A stretch of 64,000 nucleotides of DNA from CAVYXZ01 sp965223835 (lineage in GTDB: Bacteria; Chloroflexota; Anaerolineae; Aggregatilineales; Phototrophicaceae). Shown piece by piece: positions 49,800 through 59,351 of the stretch. How positions within the stretch are numbered: the stretch's first letter is position 1; each line of letters begins with the position of its first letter. The notes below the pieces were generated by a model. The model made no database searches. It saw only the letters and a list, made by a program, of their open reading frames with translations, and had not been told where the DNA came from. A program made the position numbers and the translations under genes. Location of the stretch: assembly GCA_965223835.1 (NCBI GenBank), contig CBDCXQ010000001.1, forward strand, positions 3,658,001 through 3,722,000, written 5' to 3'.

Positions 49800-51302
49800 T
49801 TATGCTTTCTTCCCCGCCACCACCGTCTTGACCTGCTCACACGGTAGCCAGATCGTAAACGTGCTGCCTTGATCGGGACCGGCACTGGTCGCGCTGATCG
49901 AGCCGCCATGCGCCTGTACGATTTCGCGAGTAATCGCCAGACCGAGGCCAGTGCCCCGGCGCGGGCTGCGGGCTTTCTCCACCTGATAGAAGCGCTCGAA
50001 GATACGTGGTAAATCATCTGCCGGAATACCCAGCCCATTATCGGTCACGGTCATCTCCACGCCGCCATTATTGACCTGAGTCTTCACGCGCACCTTGCCC
50101 TCACGGGGCGTGTATTTCAGGGCATTGCTAATGAGGTTGGTCACGACCTGCGCCAGTCGGTCCCCATCACCCTGAATCGGCGGCAGCGGGTCCGCATCAA
50201 CGTGGAGGTCAATCGCTTTTTTCTCCGCAACAATCGCCAATCGCTGACCGATAGCGCTCACGATCTGGCTGAGGTCCAAATCAACCATTTTGAGCGCGAC
50301 CCGCCCATCCTGTAATCGCGCTAAATCGGTGATCTCGGCCACCATGCGATTGAGACGGGCAGCTTCTTCATGGATGACCGTAGCTGACTGCACCGGGTCC
50401 ATAGATGCACCGTCCATAATCGCCTGCGAATAGCCTTGAATCGAGGTCAGCGGCGTTTTCAGATCGTGCGACACGTTGACCATAAAATCATGCTGGACCG
50501 TCTGGGCCGATTTAACCGCCTGCGTCATGTAGTTGAACGACTCAGCAACCGTCCGCACTTCCGGTGGACCCGTCACCGGGACTTGTTGATCGAAATCACC
50601 AGCGGCGACTGCCCGTGCGCCGTCGCTGATATAAAACAAGGGGCGGGCGATGGTGCGACTGACGATGACTGCCATAAACACGGCGATCACGATGCCGGTG
50701 AAGGCCGCCTGCATGATGGGGGGCGCAATCGCCTCCGCAAACTGATTCAATGCACCGACCAGTGATTGCGTGGGCCGGGGTAACGCATAGACCAACGCAA
50801 CTTCCTCTTGATTTTGATTGGGGCGAGTAAACCCAATCCCCACAAACAACCATTCTTCGCCATCAGGATTGCGGAACGAGCCAGTCGCAATCGTGCGCCG
50901 CTCATTTTCACCAGCAAAGCGCAACCCCGGCGGTAACGAGGGTCCCTCGCCAGCAGACAACTGCCAGTTAATAGGGGTTCCAGCTTCGAATTCATCATTG
51001 CTATCAAAGCCGATGCCACCCGATTCGACCTCGACCAGCAGCGTGCGAATGCCACTGGCCTCCGAGAATTCGCTGAGCTGTTCCATGATCCCTTCAGGCG
51101 AGGCAAGCTGCCGGGCGAGACCAGGACGTGGACGCAAAAACTGCCGCAAATGACCCTGTGCCGTATAGCCCAGGTCCTGAAAGGTAGACTGCGGCGGGGC
51201 CGGGCGTGTCCCCAAAAAGACTACCAATGTCACGCCGATCACGCCCAGTGTTATCGCGATCAAGATAATATACGAGAGGAGCAACCGCGTATGGAGTTTC
51301 AT
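49800..51302 (-). CDS. Sensor histidine kinase
   Basis: A 500-residue membrane histidine kinase: TM1 (about 8-30), an extracytoplasmic sensor (30-190), TM2 (about 197-217), a HAMP linker (SRTIARPLFYISDGARAVAAGDFDQQVPV), then the dimerisation helix with the phospho-acceptor His in VSHDLKTPLTS near residue 277, and an HATPase domain (NLISNALKYTP, DNGLGIP, GTGLGLAI). All kinase motifs are intact. It follows the response regulator by two bases on the same strand. The stimulus is unknown. Confidence 0.95.
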   Translation of the reverse strand: MKLHTRLLLSYIILIAITLGVIGVTLVVFLGTRPAPPQSTFQDLGYTAQGHLRQFLRPRPGLARQLASPEGIMEQLSEFSEASGIRTLLVEVESGGIGFDSNDEFEAGTPINWQLSAGEGPSLPPGLRFAGENERRTIATGSFRNPDGEEWLFVGIGFTRPNQNQEEVALVYALPRPTQSLVGALNQFAEAIAPPIMQAAFTGIVIAVFMAVIVSRTIARPLFYISDGARAVAAGDFDQQVPVTGPPEVRTVAESFNYMTQAVKSAQTVQHDFMVNVSHDLKTPLTSIQGYSQAIMDGASMDPVQSATVIHEEAARLNRMVAEITDLARLQDGRVALKMVDLDLSQIVSAIGQRLAIVAEKKAIDLHVDADPLPPIQGDGDRLAQVVTNLISNALKYTPREGKVRVKTQVNNGGVEMTVTDNGLGIPADDLPRIFERFYQVEKARSPRRGTGLGLAITREIVQAHGGSISATSAGPDQGSTFTIWLPCEQVKTVVAGKKA

Positions 51303-51304
51303 GT

Positions 51305-51985
51305 CTAATCCGCATCCAATTTATAGCCGACACCCCATACCGTTTCAATAATGGGCGTCATGCCCTTCAGCTTATGCCGCAGGTGTGCGATATGCACATC
51401 AACCGTGCGCGTCTCGCCAGCGAAGTCATACCCCCAGACAATATCAAGCAATTTTTCCCGACTGAACACAACGCCCGGATTTTCTGCCAGCGTCAGCAGC
51501 AGGTCGAATTCTTTCATGCGCAAGTTCACTGTTTTGCCACTCACCTGGACCAGGCGTTTGTCGGGTTCAATACGCAGGTTCGTTAACGTAATATGTCCAG
51601 TAGCTGAGTCTTTCGAAGGCCGTCCACTCCGCCGCAAAATCGCTTTGATACGCGCAATCAATTCACGAGGGTTAAAGGGTTTCGTCAGGTAATCGTCCGC
51701 GCCCAATTCGAGGCCGACGATTTTATCAATATCTTCATCGCGGGCCGTCAGCATGATAATCGGCACATCGCTATCAGCCCGCACCTGACGACACACTTCC
51801 CAGCCATCGACTTGCGGCAACATTAGATCGAGGACTATCAATTCAGGTGTTTCGTCCTGTATTTTGTCGAGCGCAGTGCGGCCATCGTTGGCGAACTCAA
51901 CAGTGAAGCCTTCCTGCTCAATGTACATGCGGGCCAGGTCAATAATATGTTGTTCGTCATCTACAAGGAGAATCGTCTCGGTCAT
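51305..51985 (-). CDS. OmpR-family response regulator
   Basis: A 226-residue response regulator: receiver domain with acidic pair D9/D10, phospho-acceptor D53 (LIVLDLMLP) and Lys in TKPF near 105, joined to a winged-helix DNA-binding domain (LRMKEFDLLLTLAENPGVVFSREKLLDIVWGYDFAGETRTVDVHIAHLRHKL). The histidine kinase gene follows after two bases. The pair is likely autoregulated; regulon unknown. Confidence 0.96.
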   Translation of the reverse strand: MTETILLVDDEQHIIDLARMYIEQEGFTVEFANDGRTALDKIQDETPELIVLDLMLPQVDGWEVCRQVRADSDVPIIMLTARDEDIDKIVGLELGADDYLTKPFNPRELIARIKAILRRSGRPSKDSATGHITLTNLRIEPDKRLVQVSGKTVNLRMKEFDLLLTLAENPGVVFSREKLLDIVWGYDFAGETRTVDVHIAHLRHKLKGMTPIIETVWGVGYKLDAD

Positions 51986-52266
51986 CAGCCGGTGCCTGTT
52001 TATCCGAAAGAAGTGCTGTGCCTATTGTAAAGCAAAGTTGAATTTTCAGATGTACGGGATGAATTAGTCTCATATCTTCCACATTGAACTGTGAGGTGAA
52101 AATTATCCACATACAACAACCGCCTGGCAGGCATAGACCGAGGTGCTTTGGATCAAACTTGCGTGTGCAATCGATGTAATGCGCATTCTTGCAAATGCAA
52201 ACAAACGGGCACATGGCGATTCTAGCGTATAATGGTAAGTGATTTGCATGATATGCGGAGATAGCC

Positions 52267-53727
52267 GTGCTGCCAACAAAGAAACTCCTGCTGGTTGGTC
52301 TGGGTCCCCATGCACGGCGTATCTACTACCCGCTCCTGGAAAAATATGCTGAAGACTATCATATTCGCATCTTGCTGTTGGTGGATTTAGCCGATCAACG
52401 CGAACGTATCGACAGTTATCTGGCCCAGCGCACCCTCCAGCCAGAGAAAATCATCTATCTTGATCCGGCGGTTCGGCAAGATTCCGAACTGAACCCGGCG
52501 TTAGTCGTCCAGTTGAAAGCGCTGACCCAGGCAGGTGAGATTGACGGCATGATTCTCTCGACAGAACCTGCTGCACATAAGCCCTACTTGCTGTGGGCTG
52601 TCCAGAACAACATTGATGTGCTGATGGATAAGCCGATTACCGCACCGATTGGCCCCACGACCGACATGGATGCTGCTCGGCAAATATTCATCGACTATTG
52701 TGAGATCGAGGATGCCCTGCGCCAATCTACTGCCAATGTTATTGTGCAATGCCAGCGGCGGAGCCACGCTGGTTATCAGTTTATCAAACAGTATCTAACA
52801 GATTTTGTGCAACAGTATCAAGTGCCGGTCTCGTTTATCGACATTTACCACGCTGACGGCATGTGGTGCATGCCCAGTGAATTATTTGAGCGCGAGAATC
52901 ACCCCTATAAATATGGCTATGGCAAATTGATGCATTCCGGTTATCACTTCATTGACTTGTTTACCTGGCTGACGGATGTTAATGAACTGGTAGCCTATAA
53001 GAATCCCAATCGGGTTGATCTGGTCGTGCGCCGCTTCCGCCCCTATGATTTCTTACATCAATTCGATCCTGAGCATTACGAACTCTTGCTGGGGGCCGAC
53101 GCTTATCATGATATTTTCAACCCGGATGTGCTGAAGTCTGCGCGCACGATGGGTGAAATTGATGCTTATCTGCTGTGCCAGTTGAAACGCGACGATGTGG
53201 TTGTGACGACCGGTTCGATCAATTTGCAGCAAAATTCATTTTCACGCCGGGCCTGGGTTCAGCTCCCGGAGGATATTTATAAGGGCAATGGCCGGGTGCG
53301 GCATGAGCGCATGACGTTACAGGTTGCCAATCTGCTGAACATTCAGGTGCATTCGTACCAATCCTACGAAGTCAATAAACGTGATGTACAGACGACCGGA
53401 GCCGGGCATGAACATCATTTTGAGATTTACATCTTCCGCAACAGCCACGTTGTCGGGGGGGAACCGCTGGAAAAGATTGATGTTGGTGAATTCACGGAAA
53501 CTTATCACAAGCAAGATCAAACATTTTTGGGCCACAATGAATATGCCCGCGAAGTCCACTTTCGCGATTTTCTAGAGCGGCGGCCCGGTGCATCGCCCTT
53601 TCTGGGCCATCGCCGAACCAACCTGCTGTTGTCACATATCTACCAGTGCATTGCAGCCGATGAAAATGGGGAACCGGCACAAGCCTTGTTCCCCTATGAG
53701 CGTGAGGCATTTTTTAGCTGGACCTAA
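52267..53727 (+). CDS. Gfo/Idh/MocA-like oxidoreductase
   Basis: A 486-residue protein with an N-terminal Rossmann domain (LLLVGLGPHARRIYYPLL) and the typical strand DGMILSTEPAAHKPYLLWAVQNNIDVLMDKPIT (with DKP for the usual EKP). The C-terminal domain is larger than in classical members. Such proteins oxidise or rearrange sugars with NAD(P). GTG start; TATAAT at 52229-52234 lies about 33 bases upstream. Neighbour at the 3' side is a convergent glycoside hydrolase-like gene, which suggests a sugar substrate. Confidence 0.8.
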   Translation: MLPTKKLLLVGLGPHARRIYYPLLEKYAEDYHIRILLLVDLADQRERIDSYLAQRTLQPEKIIYLDPAVRQDSELNPALVVQLKALTQAGEIDGMILSTEPAAHKPYLLWAVQNNIDVLMDKPITAPIGPTTDMDAARQIFIDYCEIEDALRQSTANVIVQCQRRSHAGYQFIKQYLTDFVQQYQVPVSFIDIYHADGMWCMPSELFERENHPYKYGYGKLMHSGYHFIDLFTWLTDVNELVAYKNPNRVDLVVRRFRPYDFLHQFDPEHYELLLGADAYHDIFNPDVLKSARTMGEIDAYLLCQLKRDDVVVTTGSINLQQNSFSRRAWVQLPEDIYKGNGRVRHERMTLQVANLLNIQVHSYQSYEVNKRDVQTTGAGHEHHFEIYIFRNSHVVGGEPLEKIDVGEFTETYHKQDQTFLGHNEYAREVHFRDFLERRPGASPFLGHRRTNLLLSHIYQCIAADENGEPAQALFPYEREAFFSWT

Positions 53728-53784
53728 TGCCTCAGTTTTGGCTAGGAGGCTGTTCAAGCAACTCTCGCGATAGTGAGCATGCCA

Positions 53785-55149
53785 CTAAGCATGAGGCAGA
53801 TTGTCGGTGGCAATGTCATACATCTCTGCTGAGAATTGTTTCATCATCTGTTGAATCGGCTGATCGTAGCGACCGAACGGATCCTGGACACCAGCGTGGC
53901 GCGGGTCGCGTGCTTGCAAATTGGTCGGATCATCCACCCACTGATCCATCCACCCACACCAATCCCATCCAACGAAATCTTCTCGGGCAAAGGCATTGTA
54001 GAAGGCCTCTCGAAACGCCTCAGCCCGGATTGATTGGTTCGCAACCTGGGGGCCGAAGGGATCAGGCAGGTTTTCTTTGGGCACATTGATACTACTGTCG
54101 CCCATGTAGCATGGTTTGCCAGCACCATGTTGTCGAAACTGGTCCAGGAGAGGTTCGAGATCTGTCCAGACTGCATATTTTTGAAAGAAAAGTAGGTCAA
54201 AGTGTTTGGCTGCCATCGCAATGTGTTCCGGCGGCACCGGTAGCCCCATGCGGTTGCCCTGGAATTTGTCGCCAAAGATCAGATGATTGGGATCGTACTT
54301 GCGAATGGCTGCGACTTCCACCTCATAGCAGCGATCAATGACCTTTAACAGAAACTCAGCATTGTCGCGGGCTTCACGTTGATTGTCGAGGTCTGGTCTA
54401 CGTCGCCAGTCGCGTGTATGCAGGAGCATGTCGAAGTTTGCAAACGCCGTGCTATACGTCTTATTAAATTCTCCAATATCATCGCTATACAACTGGCGCA
54501 TGGTGCTTACATAGGCCCGCTTGCCAGCACTTTCTTCGCCAAGATTTCTGAGCACTCTGGGCCAGGTGGGGACTTGTGGACGATCCCAGCCATAGATGTT
54601 GTAGACATGAGGCCACGATTCAGGCTCCGTCAGGATCGGACAATCGGTCAGCGTATATCCAAGGACGCGTGGATCATCTTTTCGTGGTGCGACGATTTCT
54701 GCCGCATGCTGCTCGCAATGTTTTACGAATTCGTCAGCAAATACATCGCGAAAATCAGCGGCGGTTGGTGTCTGATAATGGCAAATATCGACCATGCGTA
54801 CACTGACGACATCGTTGAAAAAGTCGTCAACATAGCCCTCGCTGCCGGAATGTGTACCTAATGTGCTAACACCAAATGCCTCCATGTCAGCTTTTACTTT
54901 ACGTTCAAAGCCTGCTTGAAATTCGCTGGCTGGTGCATTGGCGGCGACGCCAAATTCTTGCGCCCAGTGGGTTCGATTATATTCGCGCAACAAGTGTCGG
55001 CATTCAACATGATTAAGGCCAAACGATAGATAGGCGTTGCCTTCCGGCGTCACAAGCCACCAACGGTCGGCGCTCTCCAGCCGGAAAAATCCGGTCGGTT
55101 CAAACCGAATGCTGGTACAACCGCCATATTGATCGCGTTTGGCGTTCAT
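53785..55149 (-). CDS. Agarase-like glycoside hydrolase family protein
   Basis: A 454-residue protein with a TIM-barrel hydrolase layout. Its opening GFFRLESADRWWLVTPEGNAYLSFGLNHV is typical of bacterial proteins annotated as agarase-like glycosidases. Later segments TDCPILTEPESWP, FGDKFQGNRMG and FFQKYAVWTD hold candidate acid residues. It lacks a signal peptide, so an intracellular role on oligosaccharides is likely. Exact family and substrate are not certain. It converges with the Gfo/Idh gene. Confidence 0.65.
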   Translation of the reverse strand: MNAKRDQYGGCTSIRFEPTGFFRLESADRWWLVTPEGNAYLSFGLNHVECRHLLREYNRTHWAQEFGVAANAPASEFQAGFERKVKADMEAFGVSTLGTHSGSEGYVDDFFNDVVSVRMVDICHYQTPTAADFRDVFADEFVKHCEQHAAEIVAPRKDDPRVLGYTLTDCPILTEPESWPHVYNIYGWDRPQVPTWPRVLRNLGEESAGKRAYVSTMRQLYSDDIGEFNKTYSTAFANFDMLLHTRDWRRRPDLDNQREARDNAEFLLKVIDRCYEVEVAAIRKYDPNHLIFGDKFQGNRMGLPVPPEHIAMAAKHFDLLFFQKYAVWTDLEPLLDQFRQHGAGKPCYMGDSSINVPKENLPDPFGPQVANQSIRAEAFREAFYNAFAREDFVGWDWCGWMDQWVDDPTNLQARDPRHAGVQDPFGRYDQPIQQMMKQFSAEMYDIATDNLPHA

Positions 55150-55304
55150 GCAAGTTTCCCCCCTATGGCGAATATACTCCAGGATATGTTGATGATATGG
55201 AATATGAGGCGATATTGCTTCATATCCTTATCGACACCAGTTATGGGTAACAAAATGCAGAAATCACGTCAGCAATATTCGGGTTTATTCGTGGTTGCTG
55301 GCTG

Positions 55305-56372
55305 TTACTCCTGCGGTGGGGCAGCTACCGTAACAGCGGGCAAACCAAATGCTGCCCGAATCGCATCCTCAACTTCCTCGGCCACTGCCGGATTTTCCAT
55401 CAAAAACCCTTTGGCATTTTCGCGGCCCTGACCAAGCAGGCCATCGTTGTAGCGAAAGAAAGCGCCCCGTTTTTCAATCAATTCCAGTTCGGTGCCCAGG
55501 TCCAGCACTTCGCCCATTTTGCTGATACCGTTTTCATAAAACATGATGTCAAACTCGGTTTCGCGAAATGGTGGTGCGACCTTGTTCTTGGTTACACGGA
55601 CGCGGGTGCGATTGCCAATCGTGTCGCCGCTCTGTTTAATGCCCTGAATGCGGCGAATGTCCAGGCGCACGCTGGCATAAAATTTCAATGCCCGTCCACC
55701 GGGTTGCGTTTCTGGGCTACCATACATCACCCCAACCTTTTCGCGGATCTGGTTAGTGAAGAGCACCGCCGTGTTCGATTGTTTGATCGCGCCACTGAGC
55801 TTGCGCAGCGCCTGACTCATCAATCGAGCCTGCAACCCAACATGGCTGTCGCCCATCTCACCTTCGATCTCGGCCCGGGGCACCAGCGCGGCGACACTAT
55901 CGACGACCACAACATCCAGCGCACCAGAGCGCACCAGCGCTTCGGTGATTTCAAGCGCCTGTTCGCCCGTATCTGGCTGAGAAACATAGAGCGTATCAAC
56001 ATCAACACCCAGGCGTTTAGCATAGAGCGGGTCCAGCGCGTGTTCCATATCGACAAAAGCCGCCAATCCACCACGCCGTTGGGCTTCAGCGATGACGTGT
56101 AAACACAATGTTGTTTTACCACTGGATTCTGGACCGTAGATTTCGACCACGCGCCCACGCGGAATGCCGCCTACACCCAGCGCAATATCCAACCCGAGTG
56201 AGCCAGTCGGTATGACATCAATCGCCATATGGGCAGCCTCGCCCAGCCGAATAATTGACCCATCGCCAAAGCGTTTGGTCAGGTCTTGTAACGCCGCATC
56301 TAACGCCTTGACCCGTGCTTCATCATGTTGAGAAAACAGATCGTCATCAGTTTTTGTTTTTTTCTTCGCCAT
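55305..56372 (-). CDS. recA: Recombinase RecA
   Basis: A 355-residue RecA. Walker A is GPESSGKTTL near residue 80; EHALDPLYAKRLGVD, the Walker B region VVVDSVAALVPRAEIEGEMGDSHVG, and FTNQIREKVGVMYG are all present. The true start is ATG 56372 (MAKKKTKTDD); the open frame continues 64 codons upstream through the promoter. It coats single-stranded DNA for recombination and triggers SOS through LexA. A TTGTGT-N16-TATAAT promoter with a GAAC-N4-GTGC element (LexA-like) lies at 56451-56478. It is divergent from the adenosyltransferase gene. Confidence 0.98.
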   Translation of the reverse strand: MAKKKTKTDDDLFSQHDEARVKALDAALQDLTKRFGDGSIIRLGEAAHMAIDVIPTGSLGLDIALGVGGIPRGRVVEIYGPESSGKTTLCLHVIAEAQRRGGLAAFVDMEHALDPLYAKRLGVDVDTLYVSQPDTGEQALEITEALVRSGALDVVVVDSVAALVPRAEIEGEMGDSHVGLQARLMSQALRKLSGAIKQSNTAVLFTNQIREKVGVMYGSPETQPGGRALKFYASVRLDIRRIQGIKQSGDTIGNRTRVRVTKNKVAPPFRETEFDIMFYENGISKMGEVLDLGTELELIEKRGAFFRYNDGLLGQGRENAKGFLMENPAVAEEVEDAIRAAFGLPAVTVAAPPQE

Positions 56373-56450
56373 CGCACTCGCTCCCGGTGGATTTCCGTAT
56401 CGTTCTAGTGTAATCTGATCTGGAGAAATTGCCAGCATAGATGTCGAATA

Positions 56451-56478
56451 ATTATAGCACATAAGTTCTAATACACAA
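56451..56478 (-). promoter_or_regulatory. recA promoter with LexA-like site
   Basis: On the minus strand TTGTGT (56473-56478) and TATAAT (56451-56456) are 16 bases apart. Between them GAACTTATGTGC (56457-56468) differs by one base from the GAAC-N4-GTTC half-site pattern of Gram-positive-type LexA boxes. Confidence 0.5.
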
Positions 56479-56489
56479 TGGTGTAAGTG

Positions 56490-57029
56490 ATGAAAATTTA
56501 TACAAAAACCGGTGACGATGGCACAACCTCCCTGTTTGCCGGGGGACGCGTGAGTAAAACGCACTTACGGGTTGAGGCTTACGGCACAGTTGATGAATTG
56601 AATGCCGTACTGGGTGTCGTGCGGTCACAGCAAGCGCACTGCGATCGGTGGTTGGCACCGATGCAAGCTCAATTATTTCATCTGGGTGCAGATCTGGCGA
56701 CGCCGCTTGATGCCAAGAGTGATTGGGTCGTGCGCATGGATGCGGCCACGATTCAATGGCTGGAGAAACTGATCGACGAACGAACAGCCGAACTGCCACA
56801 GCTCACCAACTTTGTTTTGCCAGGAGGCACGCCTGCCGCCGCCCAGTTGCACGTCGCCCGCACCATTTGCCGTCGGGCTGAACGTTTAACGGTAGCTCTT
56901 GCCGAACAAGAGGCGATTGGCGACTATATAACGCCCTATCTTAATCGTCTGTCCGATGTGCTGTTCACTTTGGCTCGTTGGGAAAATCAGCAGGCAGGTA
57001 TCATCGAAGAGAAGTGGTTTGCCCGTTAG
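56490..57029 (+). CDS. ATP:cob(I)alamin adenosyltransferase (PduO type)
   Basis: A 179-residue PduO-type adenosyltransferase that makes adenosylcobalamin from cob(I)alamin. Its start MKIYTKTGDDGTTSLFAGGRV, the AYGTVDELNAVLGVVR block, LPGGTPAAAQLHVARTICRRAER and the C-terminal PYLNRLSDVLFTLARWEN are family hallmarks. It lies 117 bases from recA, divergent, and no B12-dependent enzyme is in the window. It is 37 kb from the BMC operon, so I do not link the two. A GTG at 56487 is an alternative start. Confidence 0.95.
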   Translation: MKIYTKTGDDGTTSLFAGGRVSKTHLRVEAYGTVDELNAVLGVVRSQQAHCDRWLAPMQAQLFHLGADLATPLDAKSDWVVRMDAATIQWLEKLIDERTAELPQLTNFVLPGGTPAAAQLHVARTICRRAERLTVALAEQEAIGDYITPYLNRLSDVLFTLARWENQQAGIIEEKWFAR

Positions 57030-57055
57030 TAACTGACCTTACGCACCTTGTGTTG

Positions 57056-57091
57056 CAGTGGGTTTAAACCCACTGTTTGGGTACAAACTCG
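57056..57091. repeat. REP-like palindromic repeat, copy 2
   Basis: CAGTGGGTTTAAACCCACTG (57056-57075) is a perfect 20-base palindrome followed by a TGGGT...AAAC half-element. It matches the layout of the element at 961-1020 and lies between two convergent genes, where it may also act as a terminator. Confidence 0.6.
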
Positions 57092-57122
57092 GGTGAATCT
57101 ACGTAACATCAATTAGTAATTA

Positions 57123-59351
57123 TCAATCAACGTCGATAATTCGAATACGACCCAGCAGGTATAATGAATCGATACCGTCCATAACAGGAAGCCGCTCCAG
57201 CGTTTCCTGGTCATACACACCAACCCGCACTTCGTACTCACCGGGCATATCCGGTAAATTCACTGTTTTAGCATCGTCAAATTTGTAATCTGGCGGAATT
57301 GAAAGTGTGAGCAGACGACCTGCATGGGGTGGACTGTCGACATTCAAAATATACTCGCCATCCTGAAACAAAAATACGCCAATCGCATACGATTTATCCA
57401 TGTGGTTCTGGGTTGATTGCCAGCCGGTAATAATCTCAATGTCCTCGCCGGGAGCAGCAGCTTGTGGAAGTTGCCAGTCATTGAGCAGCAGGACATCCCC
57501 AAACTCAATCTGCTTGTCAACATCAGCGAATCGAGTTTTGCCGTTGCCCGCGCGCACCGCCGGACGCGCCAACACCAGCGTGTTTTGCTGGTAGCCCGTT
57601 GTATCGATTGCTGGTAACGACGACAGAAAATCTCGTTCCGGATAAACCGTTAGCTCCAAAAAACCGGATATTTCGAGGGGACCATCAAACCGACGATAAC
57701 TCAGGCCAACATGCTCAACATAAATGCGATCAGGTTGCAATTCAGACGTGGTTACTTGTGGATAAACGACCATCCCAATCGGACGATCAATACCCATTTC
57801 CTGGGCACTATCAATGAGGTATTTCAACGCAAAACTATAATCGGTAGCGGTGGGTTCCAGCAGTCGCCAATACAATGTCACGACATAGGGTTTAAATGGT
57901 GTGAGGATGTGAGGCGGGCTATACTCGGCTTGAATCTCAAATCCCACCAACTCTAAAACGTTGTCGTAAACCACATGGGTTGCGACTGCACTGGCCGGTA
58001 GTTCATTGACGGTGACTTTATGCGGTAGCTGGTGTACAGCGACGTTAATCAGTATCAGCAAAACACCGATGCTCAATGCGATTGGTAACACATGTTGGAT
58101 TGTCCGCCGAGGTGGTTGGCTGCGCATTAGCGCGAACAGATGCGCGATCCCATACGCAGCAGCAGGAATCAGCAGGACGATCACTGGTGTTCGCACCCTT
58201 GCTTCAACCCAGATCAACATGACCGCTGCCATAAATCCCAGTGAGGCCAGCACCAGAAGCGCAGCAATCGCCTGCTGGCGTTCGCGGATAAGGACGATGA
58301 AACCATAACTGGATGCTGCAAACAGAATGCTAAAGTTTAGGAAATTCCAGGCCAAAGCGGGTGAGACTCGCCGACCCTGCAACTCATAATTTAAATTATT
58401 GCCGGGTTCAATATTGCTCCAAAATAATGCCACTTTGCGCAGCAACAGCTCAGCAAAACGGCCTGGGTCCAGCGCAATGTCGTTTACCAGAAATTTGAAA
58501 TAATCGTAATGCGTTGTTTCGGCAGCGATTGATGGGCCGCGCGTGCCCGCCGCATCACGACTGTTGCCCCGGTATAGCTCTTCGGGGCCAACCGGTGTAA
58601 TCAGATAGTCAGCGCCGCCTGCTCGATTATGAAGTATAACGGGCATCACGACGGTCAGGCTCAGCATCAGTGCCAGCCCAACCTGGACTATCGCTCGACG
58701 ATTCCGGCATACCGCCAGCAACCATAGCCCACAGACAACAGCTAAAGCCGCAACCTCCAGCCGTGTGACAACGGCAGCACCAGCACTAAGGCCCAATAAC
58801 ACGGCCCCGGCCCACTGCTGCGGCCTGCGCCACAACCACAACGTACTGAATAACGCCAATGTCGCCAGGATAACCGCTTGAGAAGTAATGACAAAATCGG
58901 TGTCATAAAAAGCGCTGACTGGATACAGTGCTAATATCAAACCGGCCCCAACACCCACCGCCCGCTGGCCGGTTGCCAAACGACCAACCGCGATCATCAG
59001 CCCACAGTTAATGGCTGCGAAGGCCGCTGTAAAGACCCGCAAAGCCCCCAGATTCGTTGTGCCCATGACCGCGCTGGCAAACCGCAGAAAATAGGGCAAC
59101 CCGGGCTGAAAATAGAACTTAGCGGGCGGATATGAACCGTTCGCAAAACCCCTGAGATTGTCGATATACGTTTGCTGATCTGCCCCGGCTGGCAGCGGGT
59201 CGAAGGCTGCTACGTTATCAGGCGCTGTCGCCCGATCCAGAATGATCACCAGACGGTAGCTGAACGCCAATGCAATGATGAGCAGCGCAATCAGCCAATC
59301 ACGCCGAGTAAAAATCAGATCAGGAGCAGCGGTGCGATTAGTCGCCGTCAT
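57123..59351 (-). CDS. GT39-like membrane glycosyltransferase with C-terminal domain
   Basis: A 742-residue membrane protein. After the first helix (WLIALLIIALAFSYRLVIIL) the loop carries DPLPAGADQQTYIDNLRGFANGSYPPAKFYFQPGLPYFLRFASAVMGTT, the pattern of dolichyl- or polyprenyl-phosphate mannosyltransferase-like enzymes. About eleven helices follow. The C-terminal 290 residues form extracytoplasmic beta-sandwich domains similar in phrases to those of the protein at 13119 (TLYWRLLEPT, PGEYEVRVGVYD). Its start overlaps the end of the upstream dehydrogenase-like gene by 14 bases. Acceptor unknown. Confidence 0.84.
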   Translation of the reverse strand: MTATNRTAAPDLIFTRRDWLIALLIIALAFSYRLVIILDRATAPDNVAAFDPLPAGADQQTYIDNLRGFANGSYPPAKFYFQPGLPYFLRFASAVMGTTNLGALRVFTAAFAAINCGLMIAVGRLATGQRAVGVGAGLILALYPVSAFYDTDFVITSQAVILATLALFSTLWLWRRPQQWAGAVLLGLSAGAAVVTRLEVAALAVVCGLWLLAVCRNRRAIVQVGLALMLSLTVVMPVILHNRAGGADYLITPVGPEELYRGNSRDAAGTRGPSIAAETTHYDYFKFLVNDIALDPGRFAELLLRKVALFWSNIEPGNNLNYELQGRRVSPALAWNFLNFSILFAASSYGFIVLIRERQQAIAALLVLASLGFMAAVMLIWVEARVRTPVIVLLIPAAAYGIAHLFALMRSQPPRRTIQHVLPIALSIGVLLILINVAVHQLPHKVTVNELPASAVATHVVYDNVLELVGFEIQAEYSPPHILTPFKPYVVTLYWRLLEPTATDYSFALKYLIDSAQEMGIDRPIGMVVYPQVTTSELQPDRIYVEHVGLSYRRFDGPLEISGFLELTVYPERDFLSSLPAIDTTGYQQNTLVLARPAVRAGNGKTRFADVDKQIEFGDVLLLNDWQLPQAAAPGEDIEIITGWQSTQNHMDKSYAIGVFLFQDGEYILNVDSPPHAGRLLTLSIPPDYKFDDAKTVNLPDMPGEYEVRVGVYDQETLERLPVMDGIDSLYLLGRIRIIDVD

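Noticed and set aside
52104..52112. Perfect DnaA box TTATCCACA
   Set aside because: A single copy without companions, AT-rich unwinding region or dnaA/dnaN genes; it is expected by chance and is not evidence of an origin.
56490..57029. PduO-type adenosyltransferase as a part of the microcompartment system
   Set aside because: It lies 37 kb away, next to recA, and the BMC operon contains no B12-dependent enzyme.
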